Source of the DNA: Trichothermofontia sichuanensis B231
GTDB lineage: Bacteria; Cyanobacteriota; Cyanobacteriia; B231
Direction of reading: 5' to 3'
Assembly (NCBI RefSeq): GCF_026240635.1
Contig: NZ_CP110848.1
Span: 374,501 to 438,500 of the forward strand
DNA: 64,000 bases
Below the pieces are notes generated by a model that was given only the letters and a program-made list of their open reading frames with translations, ran no database searches and was not told the DNA's origin. A program made the position numbers and the translations under genes. Within the stretch, counting starts at the first letter, position 1, and every line of letters begins with the position of its first letter. Positions 35,716 to 42,814 of this stretch are shown piece after piece.

Positions 35716-35850
35716 GGAAAAATATTAAGGTAGGGTTAAAGTAAGGTTATCCTCAATGCTCTAGTTATCTTGAACATGCTTAACTCTAAAACTCTCTAAA
35801 ACTCTTAATTCTGAAACCAAGTTTAGACCCTCTTTACAAAATAAATAACT
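35716..35850. other. AT-rich intergenic DNA before a mobile element
   Basis: Non-coding and AT-rich. It probably holds the promoter of the 100-aa gene. Its last 8 bases, AAATAACT, are the target duplication of the adjoining 112-bp element. Confidence 0.4.
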
Positions 35851-35962
35851 GGCTCTCCTGGATTTATGGTGGGAGTGCTCCGCGCTCCCACCATAAACCT
35901 AACATTTGAAATCTTGTATTGGTAGTTGCTTATACGGTTTACACCCAAATATCGGAAGAGCT
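35851..35962 (+). mobile_element. 112-bp MITE-like element, copy 2
   Basis: Exactly 112 bp, starting GGCTCTCCTG and ending CGGAAGAGCT. The palindromic arm is ATTTATGGTGGGAG followed by its near-complement. It is flanked by the perfect 8-bp duplication AAATAACT (35843-35850 and 35963-35970). It is the most diverged of the three copies but in the same orientation as copy 1. Confidence 0.92.
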
Positions 35963-36357
35963 AAATAACTTTGCAAGATAAATAGAACAATAAAAAAGCA
36001 ATCCTGAGCTTAAATAAGTTGTTAATCCTAAGTAGGTTTAAAGGCTATGGGTGAGGGTCTATCAATAAATAGGCACATCGGGATAAAAAATAAAACTAGA
36101 ATTAAGTCCGCACCTCAACTGTAAAGTAGATTGGTTAAGTTTATCTTAATAGCTTGTATACCATCAATCCTATATTAACTCTTTTATGCCCCCAAAATAA
36201 TATATGCCCCCAAAATAATAGGTAACCAGTGCTGCTGTTGTTCTTTGGATACAAATTGGATACAAAGAGTACCAAACCCCCCATCGCAAATTCTTTGTGA
36301 ATGACTCTCAGTCGGTGGATACTGTAATGCAGCCTTTACCTCAATCATGTACAGTTT
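35963..36357. other. Gene-free DNA between two MITE-like copies
   Basis: AT-rich, no gene found. It contains a local duplication of CCCCCAAAATAATA (about 36188-36220). Confidence 0.45.
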
Positions 36358-36469
36358 GGTTCTTCTGGGATTTTGGGGTAAGCAGTATCAGCAGCTACAA
36401 ATAAACGATCGCAAATGCTGAGTTTATGGTGGGGGCGCGTAGCGCCCCCACCATAAACTCAGAAGAGCC
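36358..36469 (-). mobile_element. 112-bp MITE-like element, copy 3 (inverted)
   Basis: Exactly 112 bp in opposite orientation: it starts GGTTCTTCTGGGATTTTGGG and ends CTCAGAAGAGCC. The palindrome (19-bp arms, centre GTA when read in either direction allowing for complement) is identical to that of copy 1. It is flanked by the perfect 8-bp duplication TACAGTTT (36350-36357 and 36470-36477). Confidence 0.92.
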
Positions 36470-36505
36470 TACAGTTTTACCTAGGTAGGATGGGTGTATC
36501 CCCTT

Positions 36506-36560
36506 GGTGAGGGTTTCCTTCTCCCCAAAAGGGCAAAGGGGTTCAGGGATGAGGGCTGCC
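36506..36560. repeat. CCCTCATCC/GGATGAGGG repeat
   Basis: GTGAGGGTTTCCTTCTCCCC followed by AAAAGGGCAAAGGGGTTCAGGGATGAGGG; related to 15490-15540 and 37535-37585. Confidence 0.5.
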
Positions 36561-36807
36561 GGTCGGAATAAGTAAGATGAAATTATCTAAAATGGTAAGT
36601 TCGCGGCGGGAGCACCCATTATCCTCACCATAAACCTAGGAGCACTAACTGCGCCTTAAATTTGGCCTCAACTTAAATTTGGCCTCAAATAAGGCAACCT
36701 GAGGGAAGGTTTGCTTATGAGAGTCAGTCTCCCGTGTTTATTTTCTAATAACCAGCAATCGCTGATGCAACTAATCTTTCGTGAAATTTAAGCTAAATTT
36801 AAGGAGC
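36561..36807. other. Gene-free DNA
   Basis: No gene found. It contains a local duplication of AAATTTGGCCTCAA (about 36658-36687) and a fragment ACCATAAACCTAGGAGC resembling the arm of the 112-bp element. Confidence 0.4.
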
Positions 36808-37059
36808 TTAAGCAACTCGTAGTAAACCTTTACGCAGTCCCTCGTATACCCGATTAATCAACGCTTGATCCTGATCATTGACGGCATCCGCCTCTAGCAA
36901 TTGCATCATCAGTTGCTGATGATCGCGAGTAATCCGGCGAGCTTGGAAAATTTGCTCGACCACAAGCGCTAGGGAAGCCGTAGGCATGGCTGACGCTGAC
37001 TGAGGCGAATGCATCGTCGGTAACAATTTAGAGGATGAAATGTTCATGGCACTGATCAT
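36808..37059 (-). CDS. Small conserved cyanobacterial protein, 83 aa
   Basis: Protein of 83 aa (78 if starting at the second Met). A Ser-rich N-terminus is followed by a helical core: LVVEQIFQARRITRDHQQLM, then QLLEADAVNDQDQALINRVYEGLRKGLLRV. I recall short cyanobacterial proteins with this RITRxDQ...LINRVFxxLxxGxxRV pattern, but none has a firm function. It is predicted to be cytosolic and all-helical. It stands alone in a repeat-rich stretch. Confidence 0.7.
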   Translation of the reverse strand: MISAMNISSSKLLPTMHSPQSASAMPTASLALVVEQIFQARRITRDHQQLMMQLLEADAVNDQDQALINRVYEGLRKGLLRVA

Positions 37060-37139
37060 GCAATAAGCGATAGGAGATTAATACTAGAACAGGCGATTCA
37101 ATAGGTTACGACTGAGCCTGAGAAGTCCGGTTGAAGCAC

Positions 37140-37185
37140 ACCCGATCTAACACCCGATCTAACACCCGATCTAACACCCGATCTA
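37140..37185. repeat. 12-bp tandem repeat, nearly four copies
   Basis: The unit ACCCGATCTAAC is repeated exactly three times plus ten bases. It lies 80 bp upstream of the 83-aa gene (minus strand), within its probable promoter region. Confidence 0.9.
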
Positions 37186-37382
37186 GAAGAATCTACGGTA
37201 AGACCTTACAACATACTTAATAAAGTCGGAGTTGATTTCCGTAGTAATACTGTCCCATCTTTACAGGAAATGGACTGTGACTTTATCGCTGACCAATCGT
37301 GATTTCAGTCTATCTGCTCTGTGATCTGTCCTGACTAGGAGCGTGATTAATTAGAGGATCTAAAGTGATGTGGATCACGATT
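37186..37382. other. Gene-free DNA
   Basis: No gene or motif was identified in this stretch. Confidence 0.4.
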
Positions 37383-37489
37383 TATAGCCATTGCAATTTA
37401 GACTGAAACAACCCCCTCACCCCCAGCCCCTCTCCCACAGCGAGAGAGGGGAGTGAAAGATTGTATCGTTCTTATTTGGATTGACCATA
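37383..37489 (+). repeat. 107-bp dispersed element, copy 4
   Basis: Exactly 107 bp, TATAGCCATTGCAATTTAGA to GGATTGACCATA, with the CCCCTCTCCC hairpin and ATCGTTCTTATTTGGATTGA. It sits in non-coding DNA and does not abut a gene. Confidence 0.88.
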
Positions 37490-37534
37490 GTCACCAGATT
37501 GTGGCGATCCGATAGGGCCTGCTTTGCGGGTTAT

Positions 37535-37585
37535 TTGTGCGACCCTCACCCTTTTGGGCAGCAGGGGTTGGGGGATGAGGGTGGC
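37535..37585. repeat. CCCTCACCC/GGATGAGGG repeat
   Basis: ACCCTCACCCTTTTGGGCAG followed by AGGGGTTGGGGGATGAGGGT; a third member of the group at 15490 and 36506. Confidence 0.5.
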
Positions 37586-37637
37586 ATATTGCCCAACTGA
37601 GATGCTCCCCTGCTTTACCGGTTGCAGCCTGTTGCCA

Positions 37638-38252
37638 TTAATGTTGGGAATGCAGTCGGCGGGTTGAGTGGAGATGACAGTTGCCGATCTTGGCGACTGC
37701 TAACTGGGTATCGGTGACAATCGCATCCCGGACATCGGCCTCGGCCAAGTTTGCCCGATCGAGACAGGCTCCGGTTAGATCCGCATAGCGCAGGTTTGCC
37801 CAACGCAGATCTGCACCTTCGAGGTTAGTACTCTGTAAATCGGCTTTGAATAAATAGGCCCCTTGCAAATCCGCTTGCTGCAAACAGGCGGCTCCCAAGT
37901 TGGCATTAAAGAGATCAGCCTCTCTGAGGCTAGCGCCCGTTAAGACGGCATTCTGAAGGTTACTGCTTCTCAAGTCTGCTCCATCCAGATGGGCATGTTG
38001 AAGATTGGCATTGCTTAAATCCGCCCCCATCAAGTTGGCCCTTCTCAGATTGGCATGGCTTAGATCTATTCCTCGGAGATTGGCTCCCATCAGGTCAGCA
38101 TGGCTGAAGTCGGCACCAGCACTATGCAGATTTTTAAGGCATATATACAGCAATGGATGGCCCTCACCCCGGTTGCGAGGTCCCCAAGCCGCTGTTGGGT
38201 GCAAAGGGTAGAGCGCTTGGGTCGCTTTGCTGTCCATGATATCCCGCCTCAT
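37638..38252 (-). CDS. Short pentapeptide-repeat protein (third copy)
   Basis: Protein of 204 aa. The first 45 residues are not repetitive, and A(D/N)LXX repeats run from about 45 to 190 (FSHADLMGANLRGIDLSHAN). The C-terminus DAIVTDTQLAVAKIGNC leaves the pattern. A second ATG at 38237 is possible. Shorter than the other two family members in the window and without their MDxxEL opening. Function is unknown. Confidence 0.85.
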   Translation of the reverse strand: MRRDIMDSKATQALYPLHPTAAWGPRNRGEGHPLLYICLKNLHSAGADFSHADLMGANLRGIDLSHANLRRANLMGADLSNANLQHAHLDGADLRSSNLQNAVLTGASLREADLFNANLGAACLQQADLQGAYLFKADLQSTNLEGADLRWANLRYADLTGACLDRANLAEADVRDAIVTDTQLAVAKIGNCHLHSTRRLHSQH

Positions 38253-38570
38253 AACAAACGGCCTTACGGTTACTGTGCCGTTTGCTTGTCAGGATTGGCG
38301 TCCTGCTGTAGCGTCCTCCGATCGGGTGAACAGCGATCAATGTCAACAATAGACAAACAACAGACAAAATAGAAGCCCTGCTGTTGCGCAAACGCGAGCC
38401 AGGGCTAAAAGACGCAGTTAGGAGGTATCTCGCCCTCTACGGTAACGGCAGAATCGGGAAAAGCGACGTGACTTAACAAGTTTTTAACCTGATCCCAGTT
38501 TTTTAGCCGGAGCGATCGTGGCGATCAAGGCTGGGACAAACCCTGTAAAGTAGAAAGGTATAGCAAAGAG

Positions 38571-38678
38571 TGGCGATGGAGCTGGCCAGAACCGCCTCCG
38601 GCCATGCTTGAAGGTGAACGCAACTCATCGTTTTCTTAACCCAGCGGTCATCCTACTGTTGAGGCTGATGGCTCCTAC
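38571..38678 (+). ncRNA. Fluoride riboswitch (crcB motif)
   Basis: All conserved parts of the fluoride aptamer are present. Stem TGGC (38571-38574) pairs with GCCA (38585-38588) around GATGGAGC. GAACCGCC follows (38589-38596). A second stem pairs GCCTC (38594-38598) with GAGGC (38661-38665). The 3' strand is GGCTGATGGCTCCTAC (38663-38678), whose GCTCC can form the pseudoknot with GGAGC (38578-38582). ACCGC, GCUGAUG and CCUAC are the invariant words of the family. The loop closed by the second stem is 62 nt, longer than the short loop I remember from characterised examples. It controls the downstream antiporter and crcB genes, turning expression on with fluoride. Confidence 0.92.
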
Positions 38679-38684
38679 TATTCC

Positions 38685-38741
38685 GACTTGTGGCGGAAAG
38701 GTAGGGGTCTGGTTATCTAGATCGCTTTTCCGTAACAAGTC
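38685..38741 (+). promoter_or_regulatory. Possible expression-platform hairpin of the riboswitch
   Basis: GACTTGT (38685-38691) pairs with ACAAGTC (38735-38741), and CGGAAA (38694-38699) pairs with TTTCCG (38727-38732) inside it. It follows the aptamer by 6 nt and precedes the ATG by 40 nt. It could be a terminator or translation switch; the T-run after it is weak. Confidence 0.5.
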
Positions 38742-38781
38742 ACGTTGTTTAATCGATGCAATCTATGGTCAACGTGGCGTG

Positions 38782-40422
38782 ATGTTAGCGAGTTTAATCT
38801 GGATCTTGTTGATGGGATTTTTTGTCGGGCAGATTGCCCGTCGGCTTAAAATTCCGGCTTTGGTCGGCATGGTGCTGGTGGGCATTCTCCTCGGTCCCCA
38901 GGGGGGCCATGTGCTTAGCCCGGAGATCCTAGACGCAGCAGATTCCTTGCGCACGATTGCGGTAATGGTGATTTTGATGAAGGCAGGGCTGGGGCTAGAT
39001 CGGGAAAAACTGGCCCAACAGGGAAGCGTTGCCCTACGGTTAGGCTTTCTACCGGCCAGCGGTGAGGCGATCGCCGTGGCGCTGGCGGCCATGTGGCTTT
39101 TGCAGTTTGACTGGGCGACAGGGTTACTCCTAGGCTGCATCCTGGGAGCCGAGTCACCCGCTGTGATTGTACCGGGGATGCTGCGGCTGAAACGGTTGGG
39201 GTGGGGGGTAAAAAAGGGCATTCCCGATGCGATTCTGACAGGTAGTGCCCTCTCGGATGTCCTGCTGTTGCTAGTGTTCAGCCTCTTGCTAGCGTTTCTC
39301 TCCCAGGGGACGACGGGCATCACCTTGCCGGGGGGGATGCACCTGAGTGCATGGCAGTTGCTCCCTTTGCAAATCCTGTTGCAAGTAACCTTGGGGGTAC
39401 TCTTGGGCTGGTTGCTGGCCCAGCTATTGGTGTCCCTCCTGGCTCAGCAAAACTGGACCCAAACGGCGGTGCAAGATGGTATGGTGGCGGCGGCTTTTGC
39501 CCTGTTGTTAGTGATTCTGGCTGAGGCAGTGCCGATTTTCTCCGGTTATCTGGCGGTGATGGCAACGGGATTTTTCCTGATTGAATTGGATGCCCCCTTA
39601 GCGCGTCGTCTGCGCGGGGGATTTGACAGCCTGTGGACAATCGCGGAGATTTTTCTCTTTGTCCTGCTGGGGGCTAGTATTCAACTCCAAGTGCTGGGGA
39701 ATACGCTGGGCGTGGGGTTGCTAATCCTGGCGATCGGGACGCTGATCGGACGATCGCTGGGGTGGTATCTATCCACGCTGGGCAGTAATTGGACCCGGCA
39801 AGAGCGGTTATTTTTGCTGCCAGGCAATTCAGCCAAGGCGACGGTGCAGGCTGCGATCGGAGCGGTACCCTTGGCCCACGGCATGGCAGGGGGGGAAGCG
39901 ATCCTGGCGATCGCGGCGCTGTCAATCCTGGTAACGGCTCCTTTGGGAGCCTGGGCGATTCCGACCTTTGCCCCGAAGTTACTAGAACGGGGTGAAGTTG
40001 ACCCGACCAAGGTAGCCATTCCCCGTCGCATCGTTCTGCTGGCGGCGGTGGATACCTCACCGCTGGCCACCCAGGTGTTGCGGAAGGCGGCAGAACTCGC
40101 CCGTCGCAGTGATGCGGAGGTAATTGTGCTGCATGTGGTGCGGGTGGATGATCCCGTGGGTGTGGCAAAGTTGCGCGATCGGGCACGCCAGCTTCTGGCG
40201 GATATCCGTTACCAATTTGTGACCGTGGATGAACCTGTCCCGGAGGGGATTCTACACGCGGCCCAAACCTATGGCGCTGCGGAAATCATTATCGGGAAGC
40301 GGGGCCATCGCCCGTTAGAAGATGTATTAGTGGGTCTCCCAGGCGGTCCTGGAAATCAGTCCGTTACCCGTCCTGCTGGTGGAAGGGGACGATGTGTTGG
40401 CCCGGATGGCTTAGCTAAGTGA
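38782..40422 (+). CDS. Cation/proton antiporter fused to a UspA domain, 3' frameshift
   Basis: Protein of 546 aa as read. Residues 1-400 are a CPA-type Na+(K+)/H+ antiporter with about 12 membrane segments (IWILLMGFFVGQIARRLKIP, GILLGPQGGHVLSP, GAESPAVIVPGML). Residues 415-530 are a universal stress protein domain (RRIVLLAAVDTSPLATQVLR, IIIGKRGHRPLEDVLVG). After VLVG the reading becomes unlike any UspA. A change of frame near 40340 restores the normal end QAVLEISPLPVLLVEGDDVL and a TAG at 40412-40414, so about five bases appear to have been lost. The start is ATG 38782; the longer frame from 38608 would begin inside the riboswitch. It is probably a fluoride-responsive transporter. Confidence 0.85.
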   Translation: MLASLIWILLMGFFVGQIARRLKIPALVGMVLVGILLGPQGGHVLSPEILDAADSLRTIAVMVILMKAGLGLDREKLAQQGSVALRLGFLPASGEAIAVALAAMWLLQFDWATGLLLGCILGAESPAVIVPGMLRLKRLGWGVKKGIPDAILTGSALSDVLLLLVFSLLLAFLSQGTTGITLPGGMHLSAWQLLPLQILLQVTLGVLLGWLLAQLLVSLLAQQNWTQTAVQDGMVAAAFALLLVILAEAVPIFSGYLAVMATGFFLIELDAPLARRLRGGFDSLWTIAEIFLFVLLGASIQLQVLGNTLGVGLLILAIGTLIGRSLGWYLSTLGSNWTRQERLFLLPGNSAKATVQAAIGAVPLAHGMAGGEAILAIAALSILVTAPLGAWAIPTFAPKLLERGEVDPTKVAIPRRIVLLAAVDTSPLATQVLRKAAELARRSDAEVIVLHVVRVDDPVGVAKLRDRARQLLADIRYQFVTVDEPVPEGILHAAQTYGAAEIIIGKRGHRPLEDVLVGLPGGPGNQSVTRPAGGRGRCVGPDGLAK

Positions 40423-40439
40423 GCAATACAGAGAGGAAA

Positions 40440-40913
40440 ATGCCGATGATGCGTCCAGTGATGGCGATCGCCCTAGGAGCAGTGGCCGGCGCCTTAAGTC
40501 GATATTATGTGGGGCTAACTCTCACACCTATGACGACGACGAGCATTCCCTATGGGACCCTGCTTGCGAATGTGACGGGTTGCCTTCTGATGGGCTTTTT
40601 AGTCACCCTTTCGCTGGGGAAGATGGTTAACCTACATCCTGACTTGCGATTACTATTACTGACGGGTTTTTTAGGGTCTTATACGACCTTCTCCAGTTAT
40701 GAGCTAGAACTGGCCAAACTATTAATCAAGCGGCAAATTACGGCTGATCTACTCTACTGGGGTGGCAGTACCTTTTTTGGCTTTCTCAGCTTGCAAATGG
40801 GTAGCCAACTCGCTGAAAGGTTATTGAGTCATTGGGAAGCTTCTCTAGAACCCGATCCCCCCTCTTTGTCATCGGAGACATCCCCCCAGCCCATAAACAC
40901 TCGCGATCGATAA
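40440..40913 (+). CDS. crcB: CrcB/Fluc fluoride channel, first copy
   Basis: Protein of 158 aa with four membrane segments. Hallmarks are IALGAVAGALSRYYVG, the pore glycine-asparagine region YGTLLANVTGCLLMGFL and GFLGSYTTFSSYELE, where the Phe and Ser/Thr residues form the fluoride path. Fluc channels are dual-topology dimers that release cytoplasmic fluoride. ATG 40440 with AGAGAGG just upstream is preferred over the GTG at 40419. It carries a longer C-terminal tail than the second copy. The paired genes may form a heterodimer. Confidence 0.94.
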   Translation: MPMMRPVMAIALGAVAGALSRYYVGLTLTPMTTTSIPYGTLLANVTGCLLMGFLVTLSLGKMVNLHPDLRLLLLTGFLGSYTTFSSYELELAKLLIKRQITADLLYWGGSTFFGFLSLQMGSQLAERLLSHWEASLEPDPPSLSSETSPQPINTRDR

Positions 40914-40935
40914 AGACAGATAACTGAAGATTACT

Positions 40936-41319
40936 ATGGATACAGGCCTTTGGATACCCCTAGCGATCGCGATCGGTGCCATTCCTGGTGCCCTCAGTCG
41001 CTACTATCTCACCTTGTTTTTTACCCAACTGTTGGGCAGTAGTTTTCCCTACGGGACATTAATTATTAACCTATCTGGTTCATTATTGATGGGATTTTTT
41101 GCTGTCTGGTTATCTCACCTCGGTGAGCCAGCTCACCTAGATTATTTGATTCTGGTCGGATTCTTAGGGTCCTATACCACATTTTCTACCTATCAGTTAG
41201 ATACGGCCAATCTCTTCAAAACGGGTAATTACCGCAAAGCCCTGATTTACTGGTTAGGGAGTCCCCTGTTAGGGCTGGTTTGTGTTGAAATTGGAATTGT
41301 CTTAGCTTTGCAATTGTAA
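40936..41319 (+). CDS. crcB: CrcB/Fluc fluoride channel, second copy
   Basis: Protein of 127 aa, the usual Fluc length, with four membrane segments. It has IGAIPGALSRYYLTLFF, YGTLIINLSGSLLMGFF and GFLGSYTTFSTYQLD. It starts 22 bp after the first crcB gene and is read from the same riboswitch-controlled transcript. Tandem crcB pairs are known to make obligate heterodimers with opposite topology; whether these do is inference from the layout. Confidence 0.95.
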   Translation: MDTGLWIPLAIAIGAIPGALSRYYLTLFFTQLLGSSFPYGTLIINLSGSLLMGFFAVWLSHLGEPAHLDYLILVGFLGSYTTFSTYQLDTANLFKTGNYRKALIYWLGSPLLGLVCVEIGIVLALQL

Positions 41320-41334
41320 GCGTGGGTAAACAAG

Positions 41335-41364
41335 TGTTAGGGAAGAATCTGTTAGGGAAGAATC
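41335..41364. repeat. 15-bp perfect tandem duplication
   Basis: TGTTAGGGAAGAATC occurs twice in a row (41335-41349 and 41350-41364), between the second crcB gene and the DUF190 remnant. Confidence 0.9.
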
Positions 41365-41365
41365 A

Positions 41366-41476
41366 ATGAATATACCCAACGCGGTAGAAACCGCAGAGCA
41401 ACTGACGATCTATGTGGCCGAAGGGGAGCAGATCAAAGGCCAGCGCCCCTCATCCCTAAATCCCTTCTCCTACTAG
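41366..41476 (+). pseudogene. 5' remnant of a DUF190 gene, cut by repeats
   Basis: A 36-codon frame starts MNIPNAVETAEQLTIYVAEG and continues EQIKGQRP before running into repeat DNA at about 41445. The words EQLTIYVxEGxxxxG are the opening of DUF190, a family of about 100 residues frequently found beside or fused to crcB. The rest of the domain is missing; no continuation is visible beyond the repeats. The stop codon comes from the repeat. Confidence 0.65.
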
Positions 41477-41665
41477 GGGCGAAGGGACTTTATGGTCAAT
41501 CCAAATAAGAACGATACAGTTTTTCACTCCCCTCTCCCGTTTTGGGAGAGAGGCTGGGGGTGAGGGTGCTGTTTCAGCCTAAATGGCAATCACTTTAAGC
41601 CCCAAAACTGGTTCGATGAGCACCTTGCCCGCTCTGGAAGGCAGGGTGGGGTGAGGGTGTTGCGA
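41445..41665 (-). repeat. Family-B repeat, copy 3, interrupted by a 107-bp element
   Basis: Reverse-oriented family-B sequence: the left part (41445-41490, CCCCTCATCCCTAAATCCC to GAAGGGACTT) and right part (41598-about 41665, AAAACTGGTTCGATGAGCAC and CTTGCCCGCTCTGG) are the two halves of the repeat at 26675 and 35288. They are separated by a complete 107-bp element. Confidence 0.75.
41491..41597 (-). repeat. 107-bp dispersed element, copy 5 (inverted, nested)
   Basis: TATGGTCAATCCAAATAAGA to GGCAATCACTTTA, exactly 107 bp, inserted within a family-B repeat. Confidence 0.88.
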
Positions 41666-41687
41666 GGTTTGTTGGTCAATCAGCCAC

Positions 41688-42791
41688 TCAGCCAGAGCGA
41701 TCGTTGTGGGGGGGTAAATACCCTTCGATCAAGATATCGGGTCCGATCGAGCGCACCTGAATATCCTGTAAGGCGAGGGCTTGGGTCATCTGCGTGTACC
41801 CTAATTCACCGATTGGAGTTGGAGCGGTCCCCCCTCCTATGAACTTGGGGGCAACGAAAGCATAGACCTTTTGGATGACTCCCTGGGCGATCGCCTGGGC
41901 TGCGAGTTGCCCCCCACATTCCCACAACACCGACAGGCACCCGCGATCGTAAAGATCCGCCATCACTGCATCCGGTGTGACGGGATCCAGGAGGATAACC
42001 TCAACCCCCTGCGATCGTAAGGTGGCTTGGCGCTCGGCTGGAGCCGTGGGTTGGGTATAGACCAGGGTGGGGGCGATGTCCGTTTGCCAGAGATGGGCTG
42101 TGGTAGGTAGGTCCAGGTTTCGACTCAAGACCACTCGTCTAGGGGTATGGGAACTGTGGCCGTGGGGGGTCAGGTGAGGATTGTCCCGACGGACCGTATT
42201 GCCGCCGACAATGATGGCATCGCAGCGCGATCGCAGCTGATAGACCCAAGCTCGCGCATCCGGACCCGTTACCCACTGGCTATGGCCATTACTCGCTGCT
42301 ATCTTGCCATCCAGGGTCATCGCATACTTAAAAATCCCAAATGGCCGCTGGTAACGTATCCGATGCACAAAGGCTTCATTCAACCGCAGACAGGCTGCCG
42401 TCTCCACGCCCACGATCACGGTTAACCCTGCGGCCCGCAATTTGGCAATTCCCCTGCCAGCGACCAGTGGATTGGGATCTACCATCCCAATAACCACCCG
42501 TTGAATCCCCGCGGCAATCACCGCATCCGCACAGGGGGGAGTGCGTCCATAGTGACTACAGGGTTCGAGGTTCACGTAGAGCGTCGCCCCCTGGGCGTGA
42601 TTACCCGCCGCCCGAAGGGCAAAGACTTCCGCATGGGGTTGCCCCGCAGCGGGGTGAAACCCCTCTCCCACGATCTGCCCCGCCTGGACCACAACCGCGC
42701 CGACCATCGGATTGGGGGCTGTCTGACCGGCAGCCTGTTGGGCCAGTTGTAGGCAACGGTGCATCAGGGCAGTATCAAAGGGGGTGATCAT
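41688..42791 (-). CDS. ribD: Bifunctional riboflavin biosynthesis deaminase/reductase
   Basis: Protein of 367 aa. The N-terminal deaminase domain (about 1-145) has the zinc motifs HAEVFAL and EPCSHYGRTPPC; the C-terminal reductase domain (about 150-360) has FKYAMTLDGKIAASNGHSQW. RibD performs the second and third steps of riboflavin synthesis from the GTP-derived pyrimidine. It is the last gene of an apparent aroK-acetyltransferase-ribD unit (23-bp gap to the gene before it). No FMN riboswitch was seen near it. Confidence 0.95.
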   Translation of the reverse strand: MITPFDTALMHRCLQLAQQAAGQTAPNPMVGAVVVQAGQIVGEGFHPAAGQPHAEVFALRAAGNHAQGATLYVNLEPCSHYGRTPPCADAVIAAGIQRVVIGMVDPNPLVAGRGIAKLRAAGLTVIVGVETAACLRLNEAFVHRIRYQRPFGIFKYAMTLDGKIAASNGHSQWVTGPDARAWVYQLRSRCDAIIVGGNTVRRDNPHLTPHGHSSHTPRRVVLSRNLDLPTTAHLWQTDIAPTLVYTQPTAPAERQATLRSQGVEVILLDPVTPDAVMADLYDRGCLSVLWECGGQLAAQAIAQGVIQKVYAFVAPKFIGGGTAPTPIGELGYTQMTQALALQDIQVRSIGPDILIEGYLPPHNDRSG

Positions 42792-42814
42792 GCTTTTCCC
42801 CTACCAGCTTGCGG

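Noticed and set aside
37140-37185. CRISPR-like array
   Set aside because: The 12-bp units are directly adjacent, with no spacers, and no cas gene is present.
38608-38781. Upstream in-frame extension of the antiporter gene
   Set aside because: The extension begins inside the P2 loop of the fluoride riboswitch and its translation has no similarity to antiporters; ATG 38782 fits the family start.
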